Source: Prochlorococcus sp. AG-355-A18
GTDB taxonomy: Bacteria; Cyanobacteriota; Cyanobacteriia; PCC-6307; Cyanobiaceae
Assembly (NCBI GenBank): GCA_003280985.1
Contig: QCDH01000001.1
Coordinates: 1-64,000 of the forward strand
Direction: 5' to 3'
Length of the DNA: 64,000 nucleotides
The notes under the pieces are model-generated. The model saw only the letters and a program-made list of their open reading frames with translations. It had not been told where the DNA came from and did no database searches. Each line of letters opens with the position of its first letter. Position 1 is the first letter of the stretch. Made by a program: the position numbers and the translations under genes. This document shows positions 44,021 through 54,244 of this stretch, one piece after another.

Positions 44021-44938
44021 ATGGAAACTAAAGATGGATTCTTAGTAATTAATAAAGATAAAGGATGTACTTCACATGATTGTGTTAAACAAATAAAGAA
44101 GTTATTAAATACAAAAAAGGTAGGTCACACAGGAACTCTTGACCCAGAAGTTATAGGAATATTACCAATCGCGATAGGCAGTGCAACAAGATTTATTCAA
44201 TATCTACCTCAGGGTAAAACTTACATAGGACAAATTAAATTAGGGATAAGAACTAAAACTGATGATATTCACGGAGAAATAATTAATCAAAAAAGTTGGC
44301 CTAAAATTAGTGATGAAAAATTGGATCAATACTTAAATAGATTTAGAGGAATTATTAAACAAATTCCGCCGAAAGTATCTAATGTGCACATCAATGGTGA
44401 GAGGGCTTATAAAAAATCTTTCAGGAATGAAGTTTTTGAATTAGCACCAAGAGAAGTAAAAATAGACGAACTTACTTTAATGAAATGGGACCAAGTAAAT
44501 GGAATAATAGAAATAAAAGTTAAATGTTCAGCCGGCACATACATAAGAGCAATTGCAAGAGATTTAGGAGAAATTCTTAATTCCGAGGGTTGCCTTCTAC
44601 AGCTAAAAAGAATTTCAGCTTGTGGCTTTGATGAACAAAACTCGATAAAAATATCTGATATCGAAAAAGATAAAAAAAACTCGAAAAATTTCATTATTCC
44701 AACAATTTCTGCTCTTAATCATATTTCATCATTTGTCTTAAGTTCCGAAGAACAAATCAATTTTTGGCAAACAGGAAGAGCAATTAGAGTCGATATTAAT
44801 TACTTCCAGGAAAACAAATCTTTTGACTACAAAAAACCCATAAAAGTAATAGATAAAAAACAAATACTACTTGGGATAGGTTTCTTAAATGAAGAGCAAT
44901 CTAATATAAATCCAAAATTAGTCCTTAATGCTAAATAA
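44021..44938 (+). CDS. truB: tRNA pseudouridine55 synthase
   Basis: [53 protein letters not shown]. Confidence 0.96.
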   Translation: METKDGFLVINKDKGCTSHDCVKQIKKLLNTKKVGHTGTLDPEVIGILPIAIGSATRFIQYLPQGKTYIGQIKLGIRTKTDDIHGEIINQKSWPKISDEKLDQYLNRFRGIIKQIPPKVSNVHINGERAYKKSFRNEVFELAPREVKIDELTLMKWDQVNGIIEIKVKCSAGTYIRAIARDLGEILNSEGCLLQLKRISACGFDEQNSIKISDIEKDKKNSKNFIIPTISALNHISSFVLSSEEQINFWQTGRAIRVDINYFQENKSFDYKKPIKVIDKKQILLGIGFLNEEQSNINPKLVLNAK

Positions 44939-44941
44939 CTT

Positions 44942-46132
44942 CTATAAGTAATCTTTTCTAAAAGGTTTAACCTGCACACCCTTATAAAAATGTTTTAATA
45001 TTCTTTCAGCTTTTTGGCCTCTAGACGCCAGATATTTAGCCCCCCACTGACTCATTCCGACTCCATGACCTGATCCTTGTCCAAAAACTATCAACCCTTT
45101 CTTTTGAGGAGTATTGTTGTTTAATTCTTCCTCGAAAAATTTAAATCTGATAAAATTACTGTTCAGGCTTAATCTTTTTCTAAAATCTACCCCAGATGTT
45201 TGTTCAGAACCATATGCCCCAATAAGTTTTAAATTTTTTACTCTCCCTGTACTAGTAATATCTAAAATCTCTATATTTTTTAAACCTCCAATCTTTGGAA
45301 ATAAATTTATTAATTCATTACTCGAAATTTTTTTTTGCCATCTAAATTTTGGATTATTTTTATCAAAATCTTTCACACTTGATAAATATGGATATTTATT
45401 TTTCCATACATCTTGACTATTTTCTGTCATTCCACCTGAGCTGCTATGAAACAAAGCATTAATTAATTTATTTTTATACGTTAAAACCAAAGATCTTGTA
45501 CTTTTAACGGCTCTGATAGTTTTATAAGTTCTTGATTCCAAGCCATTATAGACTTGATTTTTCTGGGTTGAATCTATATCAAATAAATTATTTCCCTTTT
45601 GCTTTAAAGCATAAGTTCTTGAGGCAATTGCTTGTGCCTTTAATGCTTCAATAGGCCATTTTGTTGGCATTTCTGAACCCACTACGCTATTAAGGTATTT
45701 TTCTATTCCTAAAACATTTACTACCAATATTTCGGAGTCGAGTACAAATAGATTAAGCTTACCAGCAAATCTCTTCTGACCTACCCAAATACCTCTTCCA
45801 TCGGAAGAACTCACTTGAAATTTTTGATTACTTTTTAAGTCATATTTTTTTTGTTTATTCTTATCAAAATATAAAATTTTTCTATTTTTCTCATTTTTCA
45901 AAGTTAGACCTTTTATTCTTTTACGTGAAAAAAATTTACCCTCTATTGTTAAAGGAATTGATCTATCTGATCTGATCCTTAAATTATTATTTTTTGATAT
46001 CAAAACTCTAATGATTGGTTCTCTGGATGCAAAAACACTTTCACTCTGAAAAATACAAATAAATAAAATACTTATCAGGCAACATTTTTTATAGTTATTT
46101 TTAAATTTAAGTATCACTTTGTTTAAAAACAA
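44942..46132 (-). CDS. SpoIID/LytB domain protein
   Basis: YLNSVVGSEMPTKWPIEALKAQAIASRTYAL, FHSSSGGMTE, GSGHGVGMSQWGAKYLA; signal peptide. Confidence 0.9.
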   Translation of the reverse strand: MFLNKVILKFKNNYKKCCLISILFICIFQSESVFASREPIIRVLISKNNNLRIRSDRSIPLTIEGKFFSRKRIKGLTLKNEKNRKILYFDKNKQKKYDLKSNQKFQVSSSDGRGIWVGQKRFAGKLNLFVLDSEILVVNVLGIEKYLNSVVGSEMPTKWPIEALKAQAIASRTYALKQKGNNLFDIDSTQKNQVYNGLESRTYKTIRAVKSTRSLVLTYKNKLINALFHSSSGGMTENSQDVWKNKYPYLSSVKDFDKNNPKFRWQKKISSNELINLFPKIGGLKNIEILDITSTGRVKNLKLIGAYGSEQTSGVDFRKRLSLNSNFIRFKFFEEELNNNTPQKKGLIVFGQGSGHGVGMSQWGAKYLASRGQKAERILKHFYKGVQVKPFRKDYL

Positions 46133-46205
46133 ATGCTTAATTTGCCTAAGTTTGACTAAAAGTCTAAATTTAATCCAGATATAACAATAAAAATATCATA
46201 AATAA

Positions 46206-47144
46206 GTGAATATCACCTTCTTAGGAACAAGCTCAGGTGTCCCATCCTTAACGAGAAATGTTTCTTCCCTAGCACTTAAATTATCACAGTCATCAGAAGT
46301 TTGGCTTTTTGATTGCGGAGAAGGAACGCAACATCAAATAATGAAAAGCAATATTAAATCTTCACAAATCAAGAAAATATTTATTACTCATATGCATGGT
46401 GATCATATTTATGGTTTGCCTGGACTTTTAGCTACCTTAGGTTTATCAGGAAATAGTGAGGGAATTCAAATTTACGGTCCTTCAGGGTTGCGAAGTTTTA
46501 TAAATTCATCACTTAAAAGTAGTTTTTGCAAATTGTCTTTTCCATTAAATTTTGTGGAAGTTGAAAATTTTGCATCAGCAAATAAAATCCTATTTGAAAA
46601 CAACAAAATAAAAGTAAATTGTGCCTGCCTTAAACATAAAATACCTGCTTATGGTTATAGGGTGAGTGAAAAAGATAAACCAGGTATATTTGATATCAAA
46701 AAAGCAGAGTCTCTAAAAATAGCACCTGGACCAATTTATTCAGAACTGCAAAAAGGTAAAAAAGTCGTATTAGCGGATGGTAGGACATTCGATGGGAAAG
46801 AATTCTGTGGACCTCCTAGAAAAGGTGAAAGTTTTGTTTATTGCACAGATACAGTGTTTAGCGAATCAGCTGTTTCACTATCAAAAAATGCCGATTTGCT
46901 CGTACATGAATCGACTTTTTCAGTGGAGGATGAAAGCATGGCATACGAAAAATTACATTCCACAACAATCATGGCTGCCAAAACAGCATTATTATCTAAC
47001 ACAAAAAAATTAATTATTACTCATTTAAGTCCAAGATATACAAATAAAAACGCAATTACTCCAAGCGATTTGCTTAAAGAGGCTCAAAAAGTTTTTCCAA
47101 ATACTCAGCTTGCAAAAGATTTTCTAACGGCAGAAATAAAATAA
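46206..47144 (+). CDS. rnz: Ribonuclease Z
   Basis: FLGTSSGVPSLTRNVSS, ITHMHGDHIYGLPGLL, VHESTF, LIITHLSPRY; GTG start. Confidence 0.95.
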   Translation: MNITFLGTSSGVPSLTRNVSSLALKLSQSSEVWLFDCGEGTQHQIMKSNIKSSQIKKIFITHMHGDHIYGLPGLLATLGLSGNSEGIQIYGPSGLRSFINSSLKSSFCKLSFPLNFVEVENFASANKILFENNKIKVNCACLKHKIPAYGYRVSEKDKPGIFDIKKAESLKIAPGPIYSELQKGKKVVLADGRTFDGKEFCGPPRKGESFVYCTDTVFSESAVSLSKNADLLVHESTFSVEDESMAYEKLHSTTIMAAKTALLSNTKKLIITHLSPRYTNKNAITPSDLLKEAQKVFPNTQLAKDFLTAEIK

Positions 47145-47215
47145 ACTGCAACAGTTCGTTAGCAGGAGCGTTGTAAATGACCAACCCATGAAATAATAGT
47201 CTTAAGTTTTTCTAT

Positions 47216-47779
47216 TTGATGTCGATCGAAATGGTCTCTATTTTTTCATCACTACATAAGTCTTGTAAAAGACTATTTATTTTTCTTCCATTAATTATTG
47301 GGTTACTTATTAATCCAATATCTGCAAATGCACTCTATCCTAGTGATCCTTCATCAGTTGACGTTCTAAAAGATGATCTTCACGGTGCTGACCTTCATAA
47401 TACTGAATATGTTAAATATGATTTATCTAATCAAGATTTAGGAGAAGCTAATCTTCAAGGTGCATATATGAGTGTGACGACTGCAAAAAACTCTAGTTTT
47501 AAAGGAGCCAATATGACGGACCTTATTGCATATGCAACACGCTTTGATAATGCCGATTTTACAGATGCAAATCTTACAAATGGCGAGCTAATGAAAAGTG
47601 TTTTTGATGGAGCAATTATTGATGGGGCAGACTTTACTGATGCAAATCTTGATCTTTCTCAGAGAAAATCATTATGTGAAAGAGCTAGTGGAACTAACTC
47701 ACAAACTGGAGTTAATACAATTGATAGTCTTGAATGCACTGGCTTAAAAGGTTACATGCCTCCAAAGCCAAAAGCATAA
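47216..47779 (+). CDS. Pentapeptide-repeat protein with signal sequence, probably lumenal/periplasmic
   Basis: Signal sequence ending ISANALYP, then DLSNQDLGEANLQGAYMS...NADFTDANL repeats. Confidence 0.85.
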   Translation: MMSIEMVSIFSSLHKSCKRLFIFLPLIIGLLINPISANALYPSDPSSVDVLKDDLHGADLHNTEYVKYDLSNQDLGEANLQGAYMSVTTAKNSSFKGANMTDLIAYATRFDNADFTDANLTNGELMKSVFDGAIIDGADFTDANLDLSQRKSLCERASGTNSQTGVNTIDSLECTGLKGYMPPKPKA

Positions 47780-47788
47780 TATTTAAAG

Positions 47789-48157
47789 CTAACCAATTTC
47801 AGAAGGGAAGATATTACCAGGTTCTTTTGAGCCTGGTTTTTTGCTATACCACCATTCTTGTATATCAGAAGAAAATTTCTTTGAAAAAAGAGTTATAACT
47901 GTCTCAACAGGTTTTGATCCAGGCTCCAAAATCTGAACTGAGTAAGATGGACATTTTCTTGAAGCCATATCAGCAACGAACCTAGACCCTATTCTTCTCC
48001 AACTAGGCTCCTTACTTCTCCAAGCAAGCCTTGAGCAGGGCCAAGGTAACTCTTCCCTATCATAAAGTCTGCAACATGGGCCAATTACCTTATAACTGTA
48101 CTGACCACCATAACTTGATTGAACACTGCCAGTCTTGAAAAATTCAAATTTATCCAT
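47789..48157 (-). CDS. Conserved hypothetical protein
   Basis: MDKFEFFKTGSVQSSYGGQYSYKVIGPCCRLYDREELPWPCSRLAWRSKEPSWRRIGSRF; ATG at 48157 preferred over the track's TTG at 48163. Confidence 0.7.
   Translation of the reverse strand: MDKFEFFKTGSVQSSYGGQYSYKVIGPCCRLYDREELPWPCSRLAWRSKEPSWRRIGSRFVADMASRKCPSYSVQILEPGSKPVETVITLFSKKFSSDIQEWWYSKKPGSKEPGNIFPSEIG
47816..47842 (+). terminator. Rho-independent terminator for the pentapeptide-repeat gene
   Basis: ACCAGGTTC-TTTT-GAGCCTGGT followed by TTTTT, about 36 bp after the stop at 47779. Confidence 0.8.
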
Positions 48158-48161
48158 TCCC

Positions 48162-48192
48162 AAAAAAAAAAGCCACCTTCATAGAGGGTGGC
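48162..48192 (-). terminator. Rho-independent terminator of petF
   Basis: Minus strand GCCACC-CTCTATGAA-GGTGGC followed by a run of about ten Ts. Confidence 0.85.
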
Positions 48193-48237
48193 AGAGAAAT
48201 AATCAATAATCAACTTAGAAAAGTTAAATTTTTATAA

Positions 48238-48537
48238 TTAGTACAATTCTTCCTCAGCATGAGTTGTAATTGTTACGTCAGATGTTGGATAAGCAACACA
48301 AGTAAGAACGAAACCAGCTTCTAGTTGGTCGTCATCCAAGAAACTTTGATCAGACTGATCAACACTACCTGAAGTAACTTTTCCAGCACATGTTGAACAT
48401 GCACCAGCTCTGCAGGAATAAGGAAGGTCGATACCTTGTTCTTCAGCCGCATCGAGGATGTATTGGTCGTCAGGTACTTCAATAGTTGAATTGAGACCTT
48501 CACCTTCGCTGATGAGAGTAACTTTGTAAGAAGCCAT
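48238..48537 (-). CDS. petF: [2Fe-2S] plant-type ferredoxin
   Basis: [47 protein letters not shown]. Confidence 0.98.
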   Translation of the reverse strand: MASYKVTLISEGEGLNSTIEVPDDQYILDAAEEQGIDLPYSCRAGACSTCAGKVTSGSVDQSDQSFLDDDQLEAGFVLTCVAYPTSDVTITTHAEEELY

Positions 48538-48671
48538 TTAAATAAAAAATTGTTGGTAATTAATACCTATCAAATACATTTTTAACATCGATTAGGTCGA
48601 TATGTGAGATTTTGAAGTAAAAAATGACACAATAAAATGTATGAAAGAGTATCTATAAGAAAAACTTATAC

Positions 48672-49583
48672 TTAGGTTGGATTGCTGGCTTTTTGCGCAG
48701 TAATGCATGCCCAATCTTTTCTAGTTGATACATTCAATAATTTCAAGTCATGCTGAATTAATATTTTTATAATTTCATCCTTTTGTGAATTCAGAATTCC
48801 ACTGAAAATGACTTCCCCATTGTTTCTCAAGCACTTATAGATATTTGGAATCATTCCTTTTATTACTTCAGCAAGAATATTGCATAAAACAAAATCAAAT
48901 TGTTCGAATTGATTTTTTAAAATTACCTCATTAAAAGATCCCAAATATGTATTTAATTTGTTTAAATTACCGAAATTTAGTTGGAAATTAGATTTTGTTG
49001 AATTTATAGCTAAATAATCATTATCCACTGCAAAAACCTCTTTAGCGCCAAGTAATCTTGCGACGACACTCAAAATCCCGCTACCGCTCCCAATATCTAA
49101 TACCTTTTTATCAGAAAATAAAATATTCTCCATTTTTTCCAAGCAAAGATAAGTTGAAGGATGACTTCCTGTACCAAAAGCTGCTCCAGGATCAATTTTT
49201 ATGATTTGTTTATCTTTAAATTTTTTATTTAGATTTATCCAACAAGGCAATATTAATAAATGATTTCCTACTAATTCAGGAGCCCAATATTTCTTCCAAC
49301 TTATTAACCAATCCTCCTCTTTGATAATACTCCAGTCAAAAAATTGATTCTTAGGAGGATTAATGTTTAAAAGTTTGCTAATTATTTTTTCAAAACTACT
49401 TCTAGAACTCTCATCCCAATCATCGATTGGAAGCCATATATTAACTTCTTTTTTATTTTCATTTTTAATTAAATATTCAAATGAAAAACTAAATATTCCC
49501 AGCTCATTTAATTTCCAAATAATAATTTCTTCAGAATCACTTTCTATCAGAAAAGTTAGTTTAAACCAATCTTTAGTTTCCAT
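48672..49583 (-). CDS. prmA: Ribosomal protein L11 methyltransferase
   Basis: [49 protein letters not shown]. Confidence 0.95.
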   Translation of the reverse strand: METKDWFKLTFLIESDSEEIIIWKLNELGIFSFSFEYLIKNENKKEVNIWLPIDDWDESSRSSFEKIISKLLNINPPKNQFFDWSIIKEEDWLISWKKYWAPELVGNHLLILPCWINLNKKFKDKQIIKIDPGAAFGTGSHPSTYLCLEKMENILFSDKKVLDIGSGSGILSVVARLLGAKEVFAVDNDYLAINSTKSNFQLNFGNLNKLNTYLGSFNEVILKNQFEQFDFVLCNILAEVIKGMIPNIYKCLRNNGEVIFSGILNSQKDEIIKILIQHDLKLLNVSTRKDWACITAQKASNPT

Positions 49584-49601
49584 TAACTAGTTAAAGCCAC
49601 T

Positions 49602-51188
49602 TCATAGAGTAACTGGATTAGCGTTGGTAATCCCATCTACTTCAATAATAGTATCAAGCAACTTATTAGGTATTGGATCATCAATACTTAGAACCATAAC
49701 AGCTTCCCCTCTAACAATTTTGCGCCCAACTTGCATTGAGGCAATATTTACATTGTTGCTACCTAATAAGGACCCCAGCTTGCCAATAATGCCTGGCATA
49801 TCTCTGTGCCTAGTAACCAACATATATCTGCTTGGTGATACATTAACTGGGTATTGATCAATACTAATAATTCTTAATTCCCCATCAGCAAAAATGCTTC
49901 CCGCTACGCTATGGTCGCCGTTATCTCCATAAGTGGTTAACTGAAGCGAACCACTAGCAAATTCAGGTCTTGCCTCATCTTTATTCTCGACTACTGCAAT
50001 ACCTCTTGAATCTGCTTCTAGCGAAGCATTCACATAATTAATCCTATCTCCCAAAGCTTTACTTAGAAGGCCTTTTAGACTAGCTATTATTAATGGCTGA
50101 GAAGGATGTTGAACAAATTCACCTTGAAGCTTTACTTCTAGTTTCTGTATCTGCCCACCTGAAAGCTGGCTTATAAGCAGACCCATAGTTTCAGCCAACT
50201 GCAAATGAGGTTTCAGACTATCCATAATATCAGGGCTCAAACCTGGAATATTTACTGCAGTTCTAGCAGATAAACCAAGCAAGACATCCCTTATTTGTTC
50301 TGCAACATCAACAGCTACATTTTCTTGTGCTTCCCGAGTAGATGCTCCTAAGTGGGGGGTAAGAATAAGATTCTTTTCAACCTTTAAAAGTGGTGAATTA
50401 GATTCCAAAGGTTCTTTAGAAAAGACATCTATTGCAGCACCTGCAATTAATGATTGATTTAAAGCTTCCGCTAATGCCACTTCGTCAATTAAGCCTCCTC
50501 GAGCACAATTAATTAATTTTGCGCTACTTTTCATACTTTTAAGGACGTCCATATTTACTAAATTCTCTGTCTCTGGTGTGCGAGGCAAATGCAAAGTTAC
50601 ATAATCTGATTGTTTGAATAAATCCTTTAGTTCAGATAGTTTAACTTTTATTTGTTGAGCTCTTTCAGCTGAAACAAAGGGATCATATCCGTAAACCTCC
50701 ATTCCTAATGCATTAGCAACTTTCGCTACGTGAGCACCAATTTTCCCTAAACCTACTACACCTAATTTTTTCTTATAAAGCTCATTACCAACAAATTTCT
50801 TTCTTTCCCATTTACCTGACAAAGTACTACTATTAGCAATTGGAATATGTCTAGATAAAGCCAACATCATAGCTATAGTATGTTCAGCCGCAGCTATTGT
50901 GTTACCCCCTGGAGAATTAACTACAAGAACTCCTTTTTGCGTAGCAGCTTTAACATCTACATTATCAACTCCAACGCCTGCTCTTCCAATAATTCTAAGT
51001 TTACTTGAAGAGTTGATGATTTCTTCAGTCACTTGAGTACCAGAGCGAATCATTAAAGCATCATAATCTTTAATAATGGAAGCTAGCTCAGAGTCTGAGA
51101 TTCCTATCTTCTGATCAACCTGAGCAACTTGTGAAAGAATATCGATTCCTGTTTGATCAATTGGATCTGTAATGAGAACTTTTGTCAT
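49602..51188 (-). CDS. serA: D-3-phosphoglycerate dehydrogenase with C-terminal ACT domain
   Basis: GVVGLGKIGAHVAKVANALGMEVYGYDPF, NCARGGLIDEVAL, C-terminal DMPGIIGKLGSLLGSNNVNIASMQVGR. Confidence 0.97.
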   Translation of the reverse strand: MTKVLITDPIDQTGIDILSQVAQVDQKIGISDSELASIIKDYDALMIRSGTQVTEEIINSSSKLRIIGRAGVGVDNVDVKAATQKGVLVVNSPGGNTIAAAEHTIAMMLALSRHIPIANSSTLSGKWERKKFVGNELYKKKLGVVGLGKIGAHVAKVANALGMEVYGYDPFVSAERAQQIKVKLSELKDLFKQSDYVTLHLPRTPETENLVNMDVLKSMKSSAKLINCARGGLIDEVALAEALNQSLIAGAAIDVFSKEPLESNSPLLKVEKNLILTPHLGASTREAQENVAVDVAEQIRDVLLGLSARTAVNIPGLSPDIMDSLKPHLQLAETMGLLISQLSGGQIQKLEVKLQGEFVQHPSQPLIIASLKGLLSKALGDRINYVNASLEADSRGIAVVENKDEARPEFASGSLQLTTYGDNGDHSVAGSIFADGELRIISIDQYPVNVSPSRYMLVTRHRDMPGIIGKLGSLLGSNNVNIASMQVGRKIVRGEAVMVLSIDDPIPNKLLDTIIEVDGITNANPVTL

Positions 51189-51287
51189 TTAAGATTGGTT
51201 CTTTAATCTTTTACTTTAACTTAATCTATAGTGTATGTATCTTATTTTATTAATTTGAATAAAACACAAACATTTGAGGATTGAAAT

Positions 51288-51854
51288 TTGACTAAAAGTA
51301 TTGTGATATTTGAAGACATTGATAAATGTATCCAACTATTTCAAGTTTTCAAAGAAAAATCAGTAATGCTCTCAGAAGCTATTTTGATCCCACCAATAAG
51401 TGAGAAAATATCATCAGATGAAAGAGAATTGCTCAATACGAAAGCAAACATCTTATTCAAATCTCAAAATTTTGAAGATATAAGAATCTTAAATCCTAAA
51501 CTTGATAGAAAGATCAGACAACAAGATATGAGTAGATGGCTAATGCCATTTGGGTTTATAGCTGGAATAGCTTTTTCTAATATGACAAATTTATCTACCT
51601 TCAGCTTTCTTGGTTTAAATAATATCGGGGAATCATTAATTGGAGGTCTTTTAGGAATGGGTTCAGGATATTTAGGAAGCATTGTTTCTTCTGCAAGTAT
51701 CAACATTAATAGAAATAAAGAGTTAAGAACAATAATTAATTTTAATAAAGAGGGTAAATGGCTTGTTCTACTTGAAAATCAAATTGGAGCTGAATTACCA
51801 TGGGCTTTGATAAAACAATCAGAAGCAAAAGATATAATTTTCTTAGAAGGCTAA
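51288..51854 (+). CDS. Conserved hypothetical protein with hydrophobic Gly-rich middle segment
   Basis: ORF abutting the next CDS; GLNNIGESLIGGLLGMGSGYLGSIVSSA; TTG start. Confidence 0.75.
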   Translation: MTKSIVIFEDIDKCIQLFQVFKEKSVMLSEAILIPPISEKISSDERELLNTKANILFKSQNFEDIRILNPKLDRKIRQQDMSRWLMPFGFIAGIAFSNMTNLSTFSFLGLNNIGESLIGGLLGMGSGYLGSIVSSASININRNKELRTIINFNKEGKWLVLLENQIGAELPWALIKQSEAKDIIFLEG

Positions 51855-52646
51855 ATGATTGACTTAAAAGAGATCTTAATAAATTCAAACTATAAAAAAG
51901 AAACTGAGGAATTAATAAATATTGCTAACTTAGCCTACAAACACTGGGAAACTTATTGGACTGGGTTTAATTCAACTTATATTTGCGAAGAGATTTTAAA
52001 AGATTTTGAAAATTTAAATGATTTCAAATTTTTTATTTATGGAGGATTCTCCTCTTCTCAAAGATCTAGGATAGCTTGCTTTAGAGGAGATAATATTCCG
52101 GAAGAGGATGCGCTAAAAAGTAATTTTCCAGCTCAAGGAATAAAAATTAATGGAAATTTTTTATTTGATAATGCTACACAAGACGACTTTAGATCCCTCT
52201 TAATTGAAAATGGGGTTAATCAAATAAAAGTTGGAGATATATGGACGATTGGCGATAGGGGAGCACAAGGGATAATTGATAATTCAAATATTAAGCATCT
52301 AGATGAAAAGATTTTTTATTTAAGAGACGTAAAAGTAAAAGTTAATGTAGTAGGTATAGATGAATTACAAATACCTTCTGGAAGATCAAAAAAACTTGTC
52401 AATACAGTAGAAGCTTCAACAAGATTAGATGCTATAGCTTCAGCTGGCTTTAGGGTATCACGAACCAAAATCATTGAAAGGATAGAAAATGGAATGCTCA
52501 GATTAAATGGAAGCAAAGTTAATAAGCCAACAATTAATCTAAAAATTGGCGACAAACTAGAACTTGAAAATAAAGGATTTATCGAAATTCTAAATTTAGA
52601 AATAACCAAAAGAGAAAGATGGAAAGTTAAATTACTTAGAAAATGA
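51855..52646 (+). CDS. S4-domain RNA-binding protein (YlmH / photosystem II S4-like)
   Basis: FFIYGGFSSSQRSRIACFRGD, ASTRLDAIASAGFRVSRTKIIERIENGMLRLNGSKVNKP. Confidence 0.88.
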   Translation: MIDLKEILINSNYKKETEELINIANLAYKHWETYWTGFNSTYICEEILKDFENLNDFKFFIYGGFSSSQRSRIACFRGDNIPEEDALKSNFPAQGIKINGNFLFDNATQDDFRSLLIENGVNQIKVGDIWTIGDRGAQGIIDNSNIKHLDEKIFYLRDVKVKVNVVGIDELQIPSGRSKKLVNTVEASTRLDAIASAGFRVSRTKIIERIENGMLRLNGSKVNKPTINLKIGDKLELENKGFIEILNLEITKRERWKVKLLRK

Positions 52647-52695
52647 AACGCAACCTGCTATTTTCTTATAAGGGGGATTAAAAATTCCTCAATTG

Positions 52696-52767
52696 GGGCG
52701 ATTAGCTCAGTGGTAGAGCACTACCTCGACACGGTAGTGGCCACTGGTTCGAATCCAGTATCGCCCA
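52696..52767 (+). tRNA. tRNA-Val (GAC)
   Basis: GGGCGATTAGCTCAGTGGTAGAGCACTACCTCGACACGGTAGTGGCCACTGGTTCGAATCCAGTATCGCCCA; anticodon loop TCGACAC. Confidence 0.95.
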
Positions 52768-52834
52768 TTAAAACTTTTGACGAACTAGGTTATATCCACA
52801 GAAAATAATTTCATTTTTTAGATTATTAAAAAAG

Positions 52835-53452
52835 ATGAAACTTAATCAAATAATTAATCTACATAAGGGGCTCACTGCATTTGTAGTAATAGGTCTTATG
52901 ATTCTTTTTGATAATTTTACGATCGCTCCTTACGTTTATTTAGCTCTGCATGGTACTTATGGATTACTTTGGCTTCTAAAAGAAAAGATATTCCCAGATC
53001 CTTATTTTAAAGAAAAAATCAATTTTTTAACTTCAGTTACTGGTTTTATTTTCCTTGGAAGTTACTGGGTAGCTCCCTACATTCTTATCTCATCTCAGAA
53101 ATCTGTTCCAAATATAGTAATAGCTGCATCTGTATCTATAAATATTATTGGTGTGTTTCTACACTTTGCTAGTGATGCCCAAAAATATTTTTCTCTTAAA
53201 TTAAAAAAAGATCTAATTAAAGAAGGATTTTTCAAAAATATAAGGAATACAAATTATCTAGGAGAAATACTAATTTATCTATCATTCGCCATACTTTCAA
53301 TGAGTTTCATACCATTAGTAATTCTTGCAATATTTTTCTCTATAGTTTTTCTACCAAGAATGATAAAAAAAGATAAATCGCTCTCAAAATATGATTCATT
53401 CGAAGAATACAAAAAGAAAAGTGGTCTTATATTGCCTAAATTAAATGCCTGA
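52835..53452 (+). CDS. Membrane protein of the isoprenylcysteine methyltransferase / steroid reductase-like superfamily
   Basis: Multi-TM; LIKEGFFKNIRNTNYLGEILIYLSFAIL, C-terminal YDSFEEYKKKSGLILP. Confidence 0.7.
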   Translation: MKLNQIINLHKGLTAFVVIGLMILFDNFTIAPYVYLALHGTYGLLWLLKEKIFPDPYFKEKINFLTSVTGFIFLGSYWVAPYILISSQKSVPNIVIAASVSINIIGVFLHFASDAQKYFSLKLKKDLIKEGFFKNIRNTNYLGEILIYLSFAILSMSFIPLVILAIFFSIVFLPRMIKKDKSLSKYDSFEEYKKKSGLILPKLNA

Positions 53453-53996
53453 TAACAACTTACCCAGTTGGAGGCAAGATTTAAAATCTTCTAGAAAAAA
53501 AGAAGGCAAATCACCCTCTAATAGATGGATACAGCTTGCAACAGTCAACGAAGAAAATGAGCCAAGATTAAGAACAGTTGTTTTCAGAGGATGGCATAAA
53601 GATAGTTCAATGATTATTTTTACAGATAGAAGAAGTGAAAAAGTTGGGCATTTAAAATCCAACCCTAATGCAGAAATATTATGGTTCTTTTTGAAAACCA
53701 AATCACAATATAGATTCAAAGGAAAAATACATGAATTAAGTGATAACAAAAATTATTGGGATTTATTATCAGAAAAATCAAAATCTTCTTGGTTTTGGGG
53801 ATTTCCTGGAGAGAAAATAAACCCAAAAGTTCAATCTGCTTATGAAATATTATCCAATCTTCCCAAGTCAGAAAATTTTGTAGTTCTAAATTTTGAAATC
53901 GATTCAGTAGATCTTCTTAAATTAGAACATCCTCTTCATAAAAGATATCTTTGGGAAAAGAGTAAGAAATGGGAAAAAGTTGAAATTAATCCTTAA
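53445..53996 (+). CDS. Pyridoxamine 5'-phosphate oxidase-like FMN-binding protein
   Basis: NRWIQLATVNEENEPRLRTVVFRGW, MIIFTDRRSEKVGHLKSNPNAEILWFF. Confidence 0.85.
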   Translation: MPDNNLPSWRQDLKSSRKKEGKSPSNRWIQLATVNEENEPRLRTVVFRGWHKDSSMIIFTDRRSEKVGHLKSNPNAEILWFFLKTKSQYRFKGKIHELSDNKNYWDLLSEKSKSSWFWGFPGEKINPKVQSAYEILSNLPKSENFVVLNFEIDSVDLLKLEHPLHKRYLWEKSKKWEKVEINP

Positions 53997-54070
53997 ATAT
54001 TTCTAAATTGTATATTTAGGTTGAAAAACATTTAGTGATCAGTCAGTTTTAAAAAAGAAGTATTATTCAT

Positions 54071-54244
54071 ATGAATTTTTCAGAAATTCCAGAAAACCCT
54101 TTTATTTTTTTATCTTGGGTGACTGCTATAGGACTATTTATAAGTCTTTCTGAAGCAACAATAAAGATTAAACTAGAGAGGAGAAATAGTTATAGAAAAA
54201 GGTTAGAACTAATCAATAACCTTTATCCTAAAAAGTTAGCTTGA
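54071..54244 (+). CDS. Putative 57-aa single-TM small protein (not in ORF track)
   Basis: MNFSEIPENPFIFLSWVTAIGLFISLSEATIKIKLERRNSYRKRLELINNLYPKKLA*; fills the gap, overlaps the convergent DoxX stop by 9 bp. Confidence 0.55.
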   Translation: MNFSEIPENPFIFLSWVTAIGLFISLSEATIKIKLERRNSYRKRLELINNLYPKKLA

